The notes: a model not told the origin generated them from the sequence alone. Shown: positions 12,135 to 25,224, counted from the stretch's first letter. The stretch: DNA of 64,000 nt from Lytechinus pictus (GCF_037042905.1 NC_087247.1:58737920-58801919); one strand, 5' to 3'. Program-made: numbers and translations.

Positions 12135-15100
12135 CTGAAATTGAAATAAAAAAGATCATTTAAGATTAGAATTGTTTTACAAAATTAATTTTTATTAAAT
12201 GACAATCAATGAAAGAAGATATAGCAATCATAGAAATGAATATATACTTTTATTGATCAAATAATGGTCATGTATGAAGGTTTAATTTCTTCCAGTACCA
12301 TAAATACTTAATTCAAATACTTATTACTTCTGTTATAACTAAGCTATATCTCTCATCATACCCAATCTTTCACAGATTCTTGTTATTTTTATTCATATAT
12401 CCCTTTTTTCATTGAAAATCAAATAATGTCCTGTGGATCTTTTATTCTCTCTTCAAAGTCTGTGTCTGGTTCCTGTTAGTCAGTGTTTTAACCCACATCT
12501 ACGATTCCATGAATTCTATTGACCAAACCCATGTCTTACCTCACATGTATTGCAGTATTGTCTGTATAGATATCTAACACCCTGTTTCTGCATTTTGGTA
12601 AGATCTGAGTATTCAATCACCCAATCACATGTTCCAATGTTATACAATCCTGTCTCATCATGGTTACCTGAGATGAAATGAAAAGAGGAAAATATGTTTA
12701 CTATGGATGATTTGTGCTTTTCATTCTTTATTTCAAGTTATTAATTCAAATTTGTGAAGTAGATATATGATATTAAATATTATAAGAAAATACAGGCATA
12801 ACAATGTAATAAAATACTACCCATTGTATACTTGTTCTCTGATAATATTGTACTGGATGATAGAACAAAAGGAATCATTTTGGATTTGAATGAATAAAAG
12901 GCAAAGGTTATGACACAGGGCCCATTGCAGAAAAAGTTGCGATCAAACGCAGCTCAAAAAATCTTGCGCAACTTGATTTTCAGCCAATGAAGCACCCGTA
13001 TTCGGGGCTCGCGCTTGATATTTTGAATTGCGTTTAAATGCAACTCTTTCTGCAACAGGCCCCTGATCATGTTATCTCTTCTTTTTTTTAAAGAAATGGC
13101 TGCCATTTCAATGATGATTATTTCATTTTCAGTCAGCATTACAGTCTCATTATTTTAAAGTACATCAGTCTCCAGTTAATGGTTATTGTTAAATATTATT
13201 ACAATTGATATTTCTATGAAATTTCTTCTGAACTTCTAGACTTAAGAGACATTGGCCCTGTAACATATATTATATAATCTATTGTACTATTTAGCATAGC
13301 TATAAGTCTATCGTAACTCATATATAAAATGTTACATTTAAAAGCAAATATTAACCATGTCTTTATTTCTTTTATTAACAACCCCATCATGCCCATGGTA
13401 TATCAGTAAAGCTTAAAACCAGTAGAAACATAATAGATTCCACAAACATTAATTATCATGATCATATCTTTCATGAAAAGAAAATCCAGCTGCAAAAGTG
13501 TCAACTAGTTCTGAAATGAATGACCTATCCTGTAAACTCAGCTTACAGTAAGTTGAAGAAAAAAACCCAATAAATTGATGCTAACTTTTCAACTGCAAAG
13601 GTTAATTTGAATACAAAGAAAATGATTTGTAATTCAATTCAAGTAATCCAACACTAATTGACTAAATTCAGTTATAAAGTAAGGGCTTTTTAAAGAATTG
13701 CTGAATTTGGAATAGTTACTTTTATACAGAGCAATACTGCCATTTGACAAAAGGTCATGGCTTTATTGCTGTAAACAAGGTGACACCCCTAGTAGTTCAT
13801 GGATGACATTCACCTACCTGTGAAGACATAAACATGTCCTTTCCTTAGTCTTTTCAAGCCACATTCCTTATCTCGTCTCATCATGGTAACCTCAACATGT
13901 CTCTGTAGTCCCATTACGCCTTCACCTTTATATATCCTCTCTACCTTCACAATATAAGCTGTCGTTCCTTCATCGATATCCACTGGTGCAACATCCATTG
14001 ACGCCCCTCCATGGTTTCGATTGGAGTGTACTAGCTTTCCAATGATTCGACCACGAACAACTGGAATAGAGTAAGATAGAAGAAACAAAAAGACATCATT
14101 TTAGGAACTTAATGGTAGCGTTTTGAAGAAAATCGTTATAAATTATGCCTATTTTCAATCTCAGAGCCATTGAATAATTGCTTTAGATCTTTGGCAGAAG
14201 ATTATCATCATAATCAGGAATGTTGACTTGGTTGAGTAGTGACCAAATGAAAAGATCCAGTTTCTGGCTTCAAAACCAGCATATTAATTGGACTTTGAAA
14301 ATTGCATCTTGCAACCCATAGGCCAATATGTATCATTTGTATATTAGGATGTGGAGCCCACTCATGATCAACAAAAGATTGCTGATTTCTTCATTGGTTT
14401 ATGCTTATTCAGAACAAGCTAAGCTCTTCTTTATTGTGTTAATTGGTTACCATACAAAAAAGGGAATATTGATTCCTTTTCTATATTGATTTTTAAACAA
14501 TTTTTTTAAACAATGTCTAGTTTTGTATGCAGGTTTCACTGTGTCAAGCTACATTTATATAAATTATGGAACACTTGTATTTTTTATTTTCTACCATTTT
14601 TTTAACATAAGATTTGAAGACAGGAAGGATTTTGATGTGATCTTTTTACAAGTTATTTCTTGTTCTTAATCCAATTCAGATTGTAAAAATGTGAGGGATG
14701 GTGTCCAAGTCTTGAATTTTATTTAACACAATTTCCTCTGGAATACCACATCAGAAATATTATATTAATATCTATGTTATGCCCTCTAGCTTGAATTTGA
14801 TTTATTATTCATGGATATAAATAGATCAAGTAGGTTAACACTTCCTTATAGCGCATTGATATGATGGTTCAAGTTGGTTGTTTGGGGCTAATTTGTCCTT
14901 TTCCAGATCTTAAAGGTCACAAGTTGAAGGATTAGAGACATCAGGAAGGGGGTCCCATGTTCAAGGCAAAGACAAGATGATGAGATAATAGAATGAAAGA
15001 GAGACAAAGAGGGAAAGAAAGAGAAAATGAGAGGTTGAGCTTGTGAAAGGATGATCAAGATTAGAAATCTGATGTGCACTTGATTTTTATATTTTCATCA

Positions 15101-18100
15101 CTTGGATCCGTGAATGACTTCCTGAGGGTTTTAAAGTGACTAGATAGAAGATATGACATGCCTTCTATATTGGACTCTTTCACATAGAGATTATAATCTA
15201 TATGTTATAGATAATTGTCTGCAGCCACTGTTGAATTTGACTGTAAATTCTACTAACTTTCTTATATCAACCATGCATCTTATCTTGGTATTAATCAACA
15301 TATGAAGCTGCCTATTTTATCTTTTTTTATTGTGAGCAAGATTTAAATCATTTTGGAATTGTCTTTTTTGGATTAAATCATCAATTTCATACCAACTTCC
15401 TCCTTTCATTGGTTATTCATATCAATGTATTATAAATAGTTCATGATGCTAAACAGCTAACTTAAAGTGCTTGTAAAATAGAGCACAGATGTTCACTTTC
15501 CTGTCTTAAACCATGACCGTTTTAATCCCTACTACATGGCATTTGATCATGGATGTGAAGGGTGTATTTATGGGGGCTATCATGTACCCCATTCAAGGGC
15601 TTAGCATTGATGGATGATTCTAGAGCCAAAAATACTTGCACTTTATCCCTAAAGATTAAGTGAGGAGATAAGGAAAATGTTAAGAAACTGCATGATCCTG
15701 ATACAACTAAATCTTCAAATACTTTCCTTCTTGTGACTGCTAATCCAATATCCCCCTTCCTCAATGAAGTGTTTTTAAATCATCATATTTCATTATCTCT
15801 TATAGTCATACCATGAAAAGGAACAAGAGACACATCTTAAGAGATTCTAACATTCAGCATGGAAATAGGATTTAAAGAAACATTTGCGATCATGATTAGG
15901 ACAATGGAGATGTAAGACAGGAAATACGAGAGACAGAATCAATTTATTTTTGATCAGTTTATGTAATTTTCTTTATTAATCTCAATAGGTGTGTTTCCCT
16001 TCCAGTGATATTCTTTGAATTGTAGTTTTGAAAATACCTTTTCTTGTCCGATTTTTTCCTATCCCCTAATAAGATAATTATTGAAAAGTTATTGATTTAA
16101 TGTCTTGCAGAAGTAGGCCTGCACAATATTTGTAAGATGTAAAATTGATGCATCTCTGTATGAAACTGCTGGGACAAAACAAATCAATAGGCCTATTCAT
16201 AGTAATGACATAGATTTATCTATGCAATATTGTTCATTCATTGTAAAGCATATGGAAATACTCTTGATTGTACTCTTAGAATTCTATGGCTCAATTCCAC
16301 AGACATCTTATTGAAGTTATACTTATATGTATGTATATGAACATCAAATTTGATAGACCTGTGCTTGTTCTTGCATGACATTCAAAAGACAGATCCATAC
16401 ACACTCTTGGTACAGTGTTACTACCTTTTGGGTAGTATTCATCATAAGATGAAATGACCATGATCAGTTAAATAAATGAGAAGTATGATGTTTTCATTTT
16501 TTTCTTTCATAATAAGTGAATATTACGCATACCAGACCCCCTTCCACCATGGATCCATATACCAGTCTATCAGTATCTAAAACATGTTCCTCCTCTATTA
16601 GAGATACATCCTGTTCTTACCCTTGCTGGACCAACCATCTGTCCTAGGCTCACAATTAGATCTAATTTTAGAGTTCCTGTCCACAGCCCAAGAACATGCC
16701 AACCAACCTACCCCTCCTCTTAGAAACTCACAAAACAAAAATGATTATTAAAGCTTTGCATCTGCTTTGATAGCATCTAGATTTTGATATATTCTAATAA
16801 CTCAATAGTACCGGTAATATATGTTTTCAATGGAACATCTTGTCTAAATATGCCAGGTAATATAAATGTATTCTAAATCTGGCTATCTATTCGATTTGAG
16901 ATTAACCCCAATACAAAATTTGAGATCTTTCTCAGTCTGAGTTTATTTGAATCTTCTGCAATTCTTTATAAGTTTGCCAGCATGTGCTGTCCTGTTGATT
17001 CTTCTTAGTTTTTTTAGTAGTATGATTTCAATAATTAATCATTAAAGTATAACTTTTGAGTATTATTCATTCCCTCTGAGCCATATTATATTAAGCATTT
17101 CTTTTAGTTTTACAGTATATGTTTAAGTTTATATGAAGCATTTCTCATAAATATCAATTATCATTGTGAATTTTTCATCCAATCATGTGCATGGCCTCAA
17201 CAATATTTGGCAGAACTGACTTGCATCTTGCCAAACAATATTTTCATATTAGTTCTACTGGGGCACAAAGACCAAGCAAGCTATCCCATTTTCATCCATG
17301 ATTTTGGCATCTAGGTACCTGTAAAAAAATGACCTCTTCAAAACAACAGTGCATGCAATGACTAATCTATTCTTTGGGCAACTGACATTTGGAATCAAAT
17401 TGTATCAGTAACGAGAGAGAGAAAAAAAAAAAAAGGGGGGCTGGGGTAATGGGATGAGTCATTGTGGGGTACCTTCAGGGGGTCACTTCCGGTAGTACAT
17501 GCACCCCTCTCCTGACTGCTTGGCTCCTAGACACGTTAATCTTGTCTATATCTCAGAGGTTTTTGCGTTGGCGGAGAACCATTTATTTCTAGTGGATGAT
17601 TAAGTTTGTTTGGGTTGGAGTATGTTGTTGTGTTGGCATCAATTGCACAATGATACATACATGATATCAGAAATTAACATTACAACCAGGAAGATACAAC
17701 ATGACCTAATTATAAAATTCAATTTTAAAAGAAGCAGTCAATGAAATTACAATAATGGTCACACTACTTTGGAAGACTTATGTTAAACAAATAGTCTTTA
17801 CACTTCATGGCCTCTTTTCTTAATTCCAGTTTAACTTAGGCCATGGTCTAACTATGTGCTTAAATCATGGGAAGCCAAATGGCTTACATCGCATGATTCT
17901 TATGTCATATGTATTATTTTCCCATGCTTTAATTGCAAAAACAAACTTTAGTTATTATTCCCAGACAGATATAAGTGAATTGAGCATCACGTGCTGACAA
18001 ATCTGAGATTAATGTTACAATAAGCTATTGATATTTAAACTACAACTTTGGACCAGAGTTTAAATTAAACTTAAACCAGAGTTAAGAATAAAAGCTCCTG

Positions 18101-21100
18101 TATTTTTCTAATTTTATATTTGATTTACAACTCCAAATTGCCTAATACATTTCCTCATGAATTTATCAATCCAAGCTAATATACAGTGTATCTAAAAAGT
18201 ACATTTGCTTGTTCATTCCAACATTGTCTAAGTTAATAAATATAAAATGCAGAAGAGTGTTTGTGCACAACTTCAAAATACTTGGGTAAAGGCCAATAAA
18301 GTGCATCATAGCATTATACCATTCTACATAGATGACATCATGACACACCAAACAAAAAACCTGCCATTCAAGTAGTGCTAGGCCTAAGTCATAAAACTTT
18401 GGGCTAATTTGGTGCTGCTTTTATCAGCACCAGACCAGCGCCAGGCCCACACCATGCTTTGACCAAAGAGTTTTTCAACGATAGCAGCACCACGCCCTGG
18501 CCAAATTCCTTGCATAGACAAAGGTAACAATACGGAGCACTTCTGCTCTGTATGTGGCGTGTTCTGTTACCATGACAGTTATCCCTTATGTACCCAAGTT
18601 TTTGAATGGGTGATCATAAAAGTAGTGCGGCTCTGCTATAGTTACTGACCGCTTGTGGTGCTGATTATTTTAGTGCAGGGCTGGTGCAGACCAAAAAATC
18701 ATAAGTTACTGGAAATGGTATTGGATTCCTTTTATCGCTCTCTGTGGCATCAAGAAATTTTCCTTTTTGCTTATTACAATTTAGATTATTGGAATTTGAT
18801 TCATGTAAGAAAAATAGTTCAATATTTGTGACATTCAGTATCCTTTTTTATGAATACCAGTATCATTTTGGGTCATAATCATGCTACAAACAAGATGATA
18901 CATCTGTTTCAGAATTTTGATAATATTCTTACACATGATAGTGACAACATTCTTACTATGATTATAATTCAAATTATTTTGGCTTAAACACAAGTGAGAT
19001 CTACTCAAACAATCTAAAGTTTCAATATTTGATATCCAATTCTTTCGCCTACATGTTGTAAAGGGGGAAGGATGAGAATATAAGAATTTTTTTGAAAGAG
19101 CAACAAAATGGTTGAATTTGTTAGTTTTGGTGTATAAATTACGAAATATTTTTTTTTATAATCTAAGCATTAAGATAATTTCTTCTTAAAATTGTTAGTA
19201 TTTGTATGAGGAAAATATTCAATACTGACCATGTTCATCAAATTAAAAGTTTGCGTGATCCCTAGCAGTGGTGCTCAAAAGTTAGCGAACCCCACCAAAA
19301 AGTGAACATTTGAAGTGTTCACGTTCTGCCATATTATAGATATGTAATTGTGAAGTCGGGTGATAAAATATTATATTCAGTAAAAATTTGTTTCTGTGGG
19401 CCAACTATACATTTTAGTATTGTTATCTATATTCAATTCTCAGCATGAAGGATTGCATTTTGTGGTGGGGTTCACAAAATTTGAGCAAAACTATTAATGT
19501 CAAAATGAATGGTTATTGTCTAGAATAAAGAAAATGAAACATTTGTTGCATTGTTCAAATTGCCTACATGTAAAATGTCAAATCTTCTTTTGTTATTTAT
19601 ATTGTACTGGATGTAGGTCAGATGATACAAGAAAGGAACTTGTTGCTTTATAGGCAAGGCCTTAGAGATGGAAAGGAGGAAGACACAAGATATAGTGGAA
19701 ATGATTCTGCTGAATAATTGTCCCATCAGCATACAGATGATCCTAGTGACTTAGGGAATTAGGAGTTTCAGTTTTGACTTCATAGTTTATTTTAGAAGTT
19801 AAGGAGCAGGAGAAATATATGTGGCTGGGAAGACTTAGGGTTCCTTTTTTCAAATTTACTATCAAAATTATGATTTAAATGGTGTATTTTTATTGTCTTT
19901 TTTATCAAGTTATATCTCTCTGTCACACATTTGATGATAATTACAACTTTACTAGTTAACATCAAACCATTTTTGGAAACATTGTCTGTAGTTTCACTCT
20001 CTTGGTTTTATTATCATTTTTTCTTCTTTCCACCATTTTTATTCATTGATTGATCATACCTGTTGTGTATTCACTCAATATCTGTGTTCATCAACTCTAG
20101 CAAAATATTGGTGTGCTCATGATGAATTATAAAATTGATATGCACAGGTTGTCTATTTGCTTATTAAATCTAACGTCTATGAAGAGGAGCATTTACCCGG
20201 CTAATGATACCTAAACAAAGATATAAAAGGTGCTTTTTAGCTTGATTTCTACCCATCAGTAGTTGTTTGTGGATTAGTCAAATCAACAGCTTCATTGCAG
20301 GTGTTTTAGCACAGAGAAGCCAAATGTTTACCCTTGAATACCATTGGCTCATGCCAAAGTTTGGGCTCATTCCAGTTGTTCCTAACTTCATAATTAATCT
20401 CAATATTTTGTAGTAGCAAAGGAATGGCAAGAATGATTAATAAAATAAATGTTATTCATATCCTCAATGACCCCTTTGTAATTACATTCTTTGTAAAAGA
20501 AGATGGATATACGATAATCATACTATTTTGTAAGAGTGACAATTGTAAAATTACAAGTTTTTTTTTAAATCTCTTCCTATTTTTGAGCATATGACTAACA
20601 AGCAAAGAAAAAATGTGTTTATTCTTCCATTGCAAGGACAGAATCAGCATTTTCAAACGTCGATTCAAAACGCCGATCGTAAATGTGGTTCTGGGAGTGC
20701 TGTTTATGCTTAACCTTTCAGAGGCAAAATCACGATCTCCAGCTGGCTTCGCATCGTAATTTTCGTTGAGCAGGAAAGCGAGGTCAAATTGGGCGCGCCT
20801 TTTTTCAAATTTTTTTTTTCGAGTGTTGTTATTACGCGGAGGTAACATGTGACCATGGAGCAATGTGACTGTATTTGCCCGCGGACTTTCATCTCACCGG
20901 AAGCATGTCCCAAATGACGTCATTTAAACACGTAAACGATCGTGGTTCTGTTTATACTTCCCCAGAAAGCCTGATTCTGGTCAAACGACGCTTACAAACG
21001 CACCTTTTTGTGAGTTTACGATCGGCATTTTGAAACATCGTTTAAATGAAAGTAAGCATGGACGCAACCATGTTTTGGACCAATCACGTATGGAAACGCT

Positions 21101-24100
21101 GATTCTGGCCTAAAAAGTGGAAGCATAAACACGGCCTAAAAGGAGTGTAAAATTCTCATTAATGAGGGGTCACCGGTTGAAATTGTTCCCATGTTAATCA
21201 TCCAATGTATGAATCTTTTCATTTCCAAATTTGATTTGAAAACAATTAAGTAATCAGGGGCAGAATGATTTTCATATTCCAAACTACAAATTTTTCACCC
21301 TCTTTGTAAATATTTTGTACCATACCAGCCAATTTGCTTACCCCAATGGTACAGATTATATTGACCTTTGATGAGGAAGGGTGTCTATGATTGAAGGTTA
21401 TCACTTCAACAAACATGATTGTGTAATTATTTATTCATTCAGCTAATTACTCTTCCTTCCATGTTGTACCCCAAGGGAAATTCATGATAATATTATCTTC
21501 CACCCCTTGCTCTCTATAGTTAACATTATGTTAATACTTTGATACCTTGTCTTGTCTAAATACCAACCTTTTCTGTCTACAAAATCATACTCTTTATGAT
21601 TTTCATGAACTCAGATTGACTTTTTTACAATTCTCTGTGATTTTTTTATCAAATGCAAGTATAATGATTTTACTCTTTGGCACTTTTACAAGTTTGTACT
21701 AAAGGAAACAACACTTTACAAGATTGTTGTCTGCCTTTCCATTTGTTGCCATTTTTGTTTAAAGTGTGGTAGTAAACACTGAATTCCTTCCTCAAAAGTT
21801 CATTCAAGTTCATAGAGATGGGAGCTGTTATAGAAAATAACCATGTGACTAGTAAAAGTAAATAGACCCAGTATATTAATCAGTTTATTTCCACTCAGAT
21901 AAATTTTTACTCAGGGCGGTCAATTTGTAACTTTTCTTTTTAAATATCACTGAACAATAATGTTGTGATGTTTATATATTAATTTCTCATTGGAAAAAAC
22001 ATTAAAATAAACGTATATAAGTTTGAAAAAATAAAATAACAAGAAGAGATTGAGCCTCACCAACCACTCACCCCCCCCCCCCCCATAAAAATGTTGTTAT
22101 ACCCACTTCTGACAGCCTGTAGCCCATTGGTTGAATATTAACTCATACCACATGTGATCTTCATTCTTAGCTTTGGAAATTGCATTGATACTTTTTCCTT
22201 ATGATACTTTTTAAATGAAGTTTATATAAAGGTCCATAGCAGATCCCTCCTCATTGTTGCAATTATATAAGTTGGACATGCTAATTGGTTTACCCTGATC
22301 CACCAGAAAAAAGAAATTGGTATTACAAAGGTGCTGATACCAGTCATGTTACCCCTCTGTAATCAATTACCTCCTCAACACTGCCCCTCCCATGCATTTA
22401 CCTTGATGGTAAATGGACCCAAGTCTCAAATTGGTTCATAATTTTTGCTCAGCTTGGTACTTTTTCTCACAGGAAATCGATCATTGCTCGTCAGGATTAT
22501 CATTGGGACATTAGCATAAAGGCTCATAGATGTTAAAGAAAGAGATATAATTAGATTTACTAAATTAAGCAGCCTCTTTGCATTTTGTGTGTGTGTGGAA
22601 TTATGATAACAGAAGGCCTATTACATTTGCACATACTATTCACTTTTGTTATCACTATCAGATTACAGTAGAAATAGTAGCAAAGTAAAAGCAAGGTTTC
22701 TTGAATTATATCTCCCCTTTTGAACAAACTTCATCAAAATTGTAAAATATTATCCAATGAAGGGCATAATTTTCCATAACTGAGAACTCAGTTGAGAGTC
22801 GAATAATTAGTTACAAACAGATAATGTATGATATAGCCAATCATATCTGATATGCTCATCACATTAACCTTTCTATGACCTGCTGAGCATATTTAATGAG
22901 TGTGTGTTTATAAGGACACCTACACTATATGAATAATGAATATACACCTGTATATTTTTCAGAGTGTATGATATGATTCAAGCATGTAAACAGAAACACC
23001 CATTATGTTTACATACTGTATATGAGGTATACACCTACATGTACACGTATGTTGAAGAAATTATACTCTATTCATTGTCATTTGAGAATTACGTCAATGT
23101 TTGTTATACTTTATACCAAAACATATTCCAAAATGTTGAAAGAACATATAAACTTTATATCAGTAAGTGGATGGCACATTGAATCTTTTTTTTAAAGTTT
23201 TTATTGGGTTTTCATGATTTTGTGTAACAAATCACATATAAATTATACAAGTATTTTGAAAATAAAAATAAAAAGTAAAAAATACAAAAGCAGCATACAC
23301 ATTAATAGTTTACATTAGAAAAAGTACAGCTTATCAACATAATAAGTGATAAACATGTAGTAAAAGCAGTCACTTTTTCTCTTCTAAGTATTACTCATCC
23401 CCTATAGTATAGTAAAGGCAAGAATGTAATAACAGAGGGGTAAAATTCAGGTAATTTACCTTTAGAGATTAACAAATTCCTTCCTCAGATTGGCATATAA
23501 AGATATTCTTCAGTTACCAAAATTAAATGATAGAATATCTTACAACTTAAATCTCCATTTCCGAAAATGGCTTGTAAGTTTATTATATTTCTTGGCACAT
23601 TGAATCTTCCGTAGGCCTAGATTAAATACTGGTATTGTTTGTTACTGCTTTCATTTTATTTAAGTGGATCTCTGATTCTGATAAATGTATATTGTATTAT
23701 GTATAATAACTTGTTCTAGCTGAAGAAAGAGGATTTGTAATAACCAAAAGAAATGGAAGGGGGTATCCTATATTATAGAGGAATGCAATATTTAAAATAT
23801 GCTTTAAAAATCCAATATACTTTACAAATTCCTCTAGAATGGACTTGTGTGGTAAATATATAACATAAAGATGAGTAATACATAAAAAGGCTCTCTTTGA
23901 AAAAATAAAGGCCCAAAGTTTCACACAACATTTTGAAAGATGAGATATCTAACATAGGGAGAAGAAAAGTATACATGTGAGCTTTTTCTTTAATCTTAGT
24001 TTCCTGTTTCTATAAGGTTTAATCATTGTTAAATGGGCAAATAGTGTTTTTAAATTTGATTTTAAAGCTAACTTACTTACCAAAGCTTGATCTGCAAAAC

Positions 24101-24234
24101 TGTTGTTGTGGGTGTTCAGGCATGCACATGCATTGAGCAGTACCTTTGACATCTTCACAAAGTGCAAACATCAGGAACCATAAACACATCAGTGATTGTG
24201 ACATCAGTCTATTTAAAACCATCATCAGTTCCAT
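11922..24234 (-). CDS. TIMP: TIMP, tissue inhibitor of metalloproteinases (span of 4-exon coding sequence)
   Basis: Join on the minus strand: 24234-24081, 14060-13818, 12667-12540, 12134-11922, giving 738 nt and 245 residues. All junctions are GT-AG and phases agree (1, 1, 0). TIMPs are secreted inhibitors: the mature N-terminal Cys chelates the catalytic zinc of matrix metalloproteinases. After a signal peptide of about 34 residues the mature protein starts CMCMPEHPQQQFC, the hallmark C-x-C...HPQ-x-x-F-C. The NTR domain follows (VVRGRIIGK; ECGLKRL; GTCDWV), then the six-Cys C-terminal domain ending GSCGWF. The loop between the first strands is about 12 residues longer than in TIMP-2. The mature chain has 14 Cys rather than 12. 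The gene lies inside a synapsin intron on the opposite strand, as in vertebrates and flies. Confidence 0.93.
12135..12539 (-). other. TIMP intron 3 (405 bp)
   Basis: GTAAGA donor and TTTCAG acceptor on the minus strand. Nothing else recognised inside. Confidence 0.85.
12540..12667 (-). CDS. TIMP: TIMP exon 3
   Basis: 128 nt between acceptor CTCAG and donor GAG|GTAAGA. It encodes the end of the inhibitory domain: NHDETGLYNIGTCDWVIEYS, followed by LTKMQKQGVRYLYRQYCNTC. GTCDWV corresponds to the conserved T-x-CD-x-(V/I) around Cys99, and YCNTC to Cys124 and Cys127 at the domain junction. Confidence 0.94.
12916..13064. repeat. Foldback MITE in TIMP intron 2
   Basis: The left arm CAGGGCCCATTGCAGAAAAA and the complement of the right arm, CAGGGGCCTGTTGCAGAAAG, continue inward as AGTTGC...CGCA, forming a near-palindrome of about 149 bp. 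It lies within the 1,150-bp TIMP intron 2 (12668-13817). Non-coding. Confidence 0.7.
13818..14060 (-). CDS. TIMP: TIMP exon 2 (main part of inhibitory NTR domain)
   Basis: 243 nt; acceptor ATTCCAG, donor ACAG|GTAGGT, phases 1 and 1. The split codon G|TT joins exon 1 to give FVVRGRIIGK, like the (V/I)-x-(R/A)-A-K-V-(V/I)-G strand of other TIMPs. AYIVKVERIYKG matches the IKMFKG-type strand and DKECGLKRLRKGHVYVFTG the segment around Cys70. The stretch between strands (HSNRNHGGASMDVAPVDIDE) is unusually long. Confidence 0.94.
18380..18720. repeat. Possible diverged foldback, G+C-richer patch
   Basis: The left part has GGTGCTGCTTTTATCAGCAC and CAGACCAGCGCCAGGCC; the right part has GTGGTGCTGATTATTTTAG and GGGCTGGTGCAGACC. 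These look like worn inverted copies flanking a middle segment. Composition differs from the A+T-rich host. Ends not defined; weak. Confidence 0.3.
19265..19491. mobile_element. Small TA-flanked MITE (mariner type)
   Basis: The left end GCAGTGGTGCTCAAAAGTTA continues to GCGAACCCCACCA. The complement of the right end reads GTTTTGCTCAAATTTTGTG then AACCCCACCA. TA dinucleotides flank at 19263-19264 and 19492-19493. 227 bp, non-coding. Mariner-type assignment is from TA and length. Confidence 0.65.
20634..21140. repeat. Foldback repeat with nested inverted segments
   Basis: AGAATCAGCATTTTC at about 20640 is mirrored by GGAAACGCTGATTCT near 21090; TCAAAACGCCGATCGTAAA at about 20664 by TTTACGATCGGCATTTTGA near 21015; and TGTTTATGCTT by AAGCATAAACAC near 21122. 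The patch is G+C-richer than its surroundings. A TGACGTCA palindrome lies at 20915-20922. The reading frames across it are chance. Confidence 0.6.
23173..23608 (-). mobile_element. Retroposed insertion with 15-bp target duplication
   Basis: GGCACATTGAATCTT occurs at 23173-23187 and again at 23594-23608, flanking an insert of about 406 bp. Read on the minus strand the insert ends AACCCAATAAAAACTTT followed by a short A run, that is a polyadenylation hexamer about 10 nt before a poly(A) tail. A long duplication plus a poly(A) tail is the signature of LINE-driven insertion. No reading frame is evident, so it is either the 3' end of a 5'-truncated LINE or a processed transcript end. Confidence 0.8.
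24081..24234 (-). CDS. TIMP: TIMP exon 1 (start codon, signal peptide, CxC)
   Basis: The ATG is at 24234-24232 and the donor is TTTG|GTAAGT. 51 codons plus 1 nt. The leader contains a hydrophobic core (SLMCLWFLMFAL) and probable cleavage after GTAQ, exposing CMCMPEHPQQQFCRSSF. This is the first ATG of the open frame seen here; Met at residues 4, 5 and 11 could serve instead. An overlapping minus-strand frame that reads CACLNTHNNS is a shadow and does not splice into exon 2 in phase. No promoter element was identified upstream. Confidence 0.92.
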
Positions 24235-25224
24235 CTCTAAAATACTCCTCAAAAATATGTATTTTGATCCTTGCAGATTTAAACCATGAATGAAGTATGG
24301 TGACTTAACAGGGATTAATTTCCTAATCCTAAGTCCAGTTATATCTCATGGAGGTCAGCTGTTTAGATAATCCACATCTGAATTGCTTCGGTTCATGCGC
24401 AGTTTAGACCCACAGGTGTCTTAAGCAGTGATGTTGGAAGAGAGAAAACTTGAAATTGTGTTGCGAGGCTTGTGTTTACTACTACTACGTCAAGTTGGCA
24501 AGACTTATTGGCAATGAGTGAAGAACATCAGTAAAGCCCCCTTTGTATTTATATGGACTTCCCCTACAGGAAATACTCCAGTGGTGTGTGCTCCCCCTGG
24601 AAATACAGGATATGTCTACTTCAAAACTCTTTGTACGCTGATACTAATTTTTACACTCACCCCCTTCCCACTCATCCACCCTCTTTTTTTCTCTCTTTCT
24701 CTCTCTGTTCTACATTCCTCCTTTCATCCATATCTTCTCTTCCTCTATTGCTCCCAGTGTTCTCGTATCTGTTACCTCATTTACACGTCTGTCACTGTCT
24801 TCTCTGTCTGTCTCTCTTTCTGTTTCTCATTGTAAATCTGTATTTTGCTTTTACCAGGGAGGGGGAGGGGCACCCAACTTTACTGTTGTACACATACATG
24901 ACCACTGCTTTTCAAAACCTATTGCATTATGTTCTATAGGCCAAATAGGGCCTATTAAGTATTTCAGAATATATTTTAATAAATTAGACCCTGTCAGTAC
25001 TGTTACCCCAATGATAATTAAATAATCAATTGAGTTTTATGGTAGCACCAAAATCCAGACCCATATGAGGGAAACTGTAAACTTCATATGAAAGTTTAAA
25101 GATATACCCTGTTTACCCTTATTTTGCTACAATTTCCAGAAACATGCCCCCTTGTTCTGATTTTCTATGGATTTGACACCAGCCTACACAACACATGTCA
25201 CCTTAACCAGAAAAAAACTTATTT

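Larger units (their letters stand above)
14061..24080 (-). other. TIMP intron 1 (10,020 bp)
   Basis: Donor G|GTAAGT at 24080 and acceptor at 14061. No further coding sequence was recognised. It contains a TA-flanked element (19265-19491), a foldback (20634-21140), a retroposed copy (23188-23593), and low-complexity runs at about 17417-17436 (A then G) and 22068-22084 (C). Confidence 0.8.

Noticed and set aside
20456-20913. Two overlapping minus-strand frames (135 and 67 codons)
   Set aside because: They overlap the foldback at 20634-21140 and each other, with no recognisable domain.
23949-24167. Minus-strand frame reading ACACLNTHNNSF as a TIMP start lacking the third conserved Cys
   Set aside because: A different frame of the same exon gives CMCMPEHPQQQFC with a signal peptide and joins exon 2 in the right phase at the first GTAAGT, so the apparent loss of Cys was a frame artefact.
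24518-24939. Overlapping plus frames of 105 and 128 codons
   Set aside because: Driven by a CT-rich tract giving Ser/Leu/Phe runs; no protein family.
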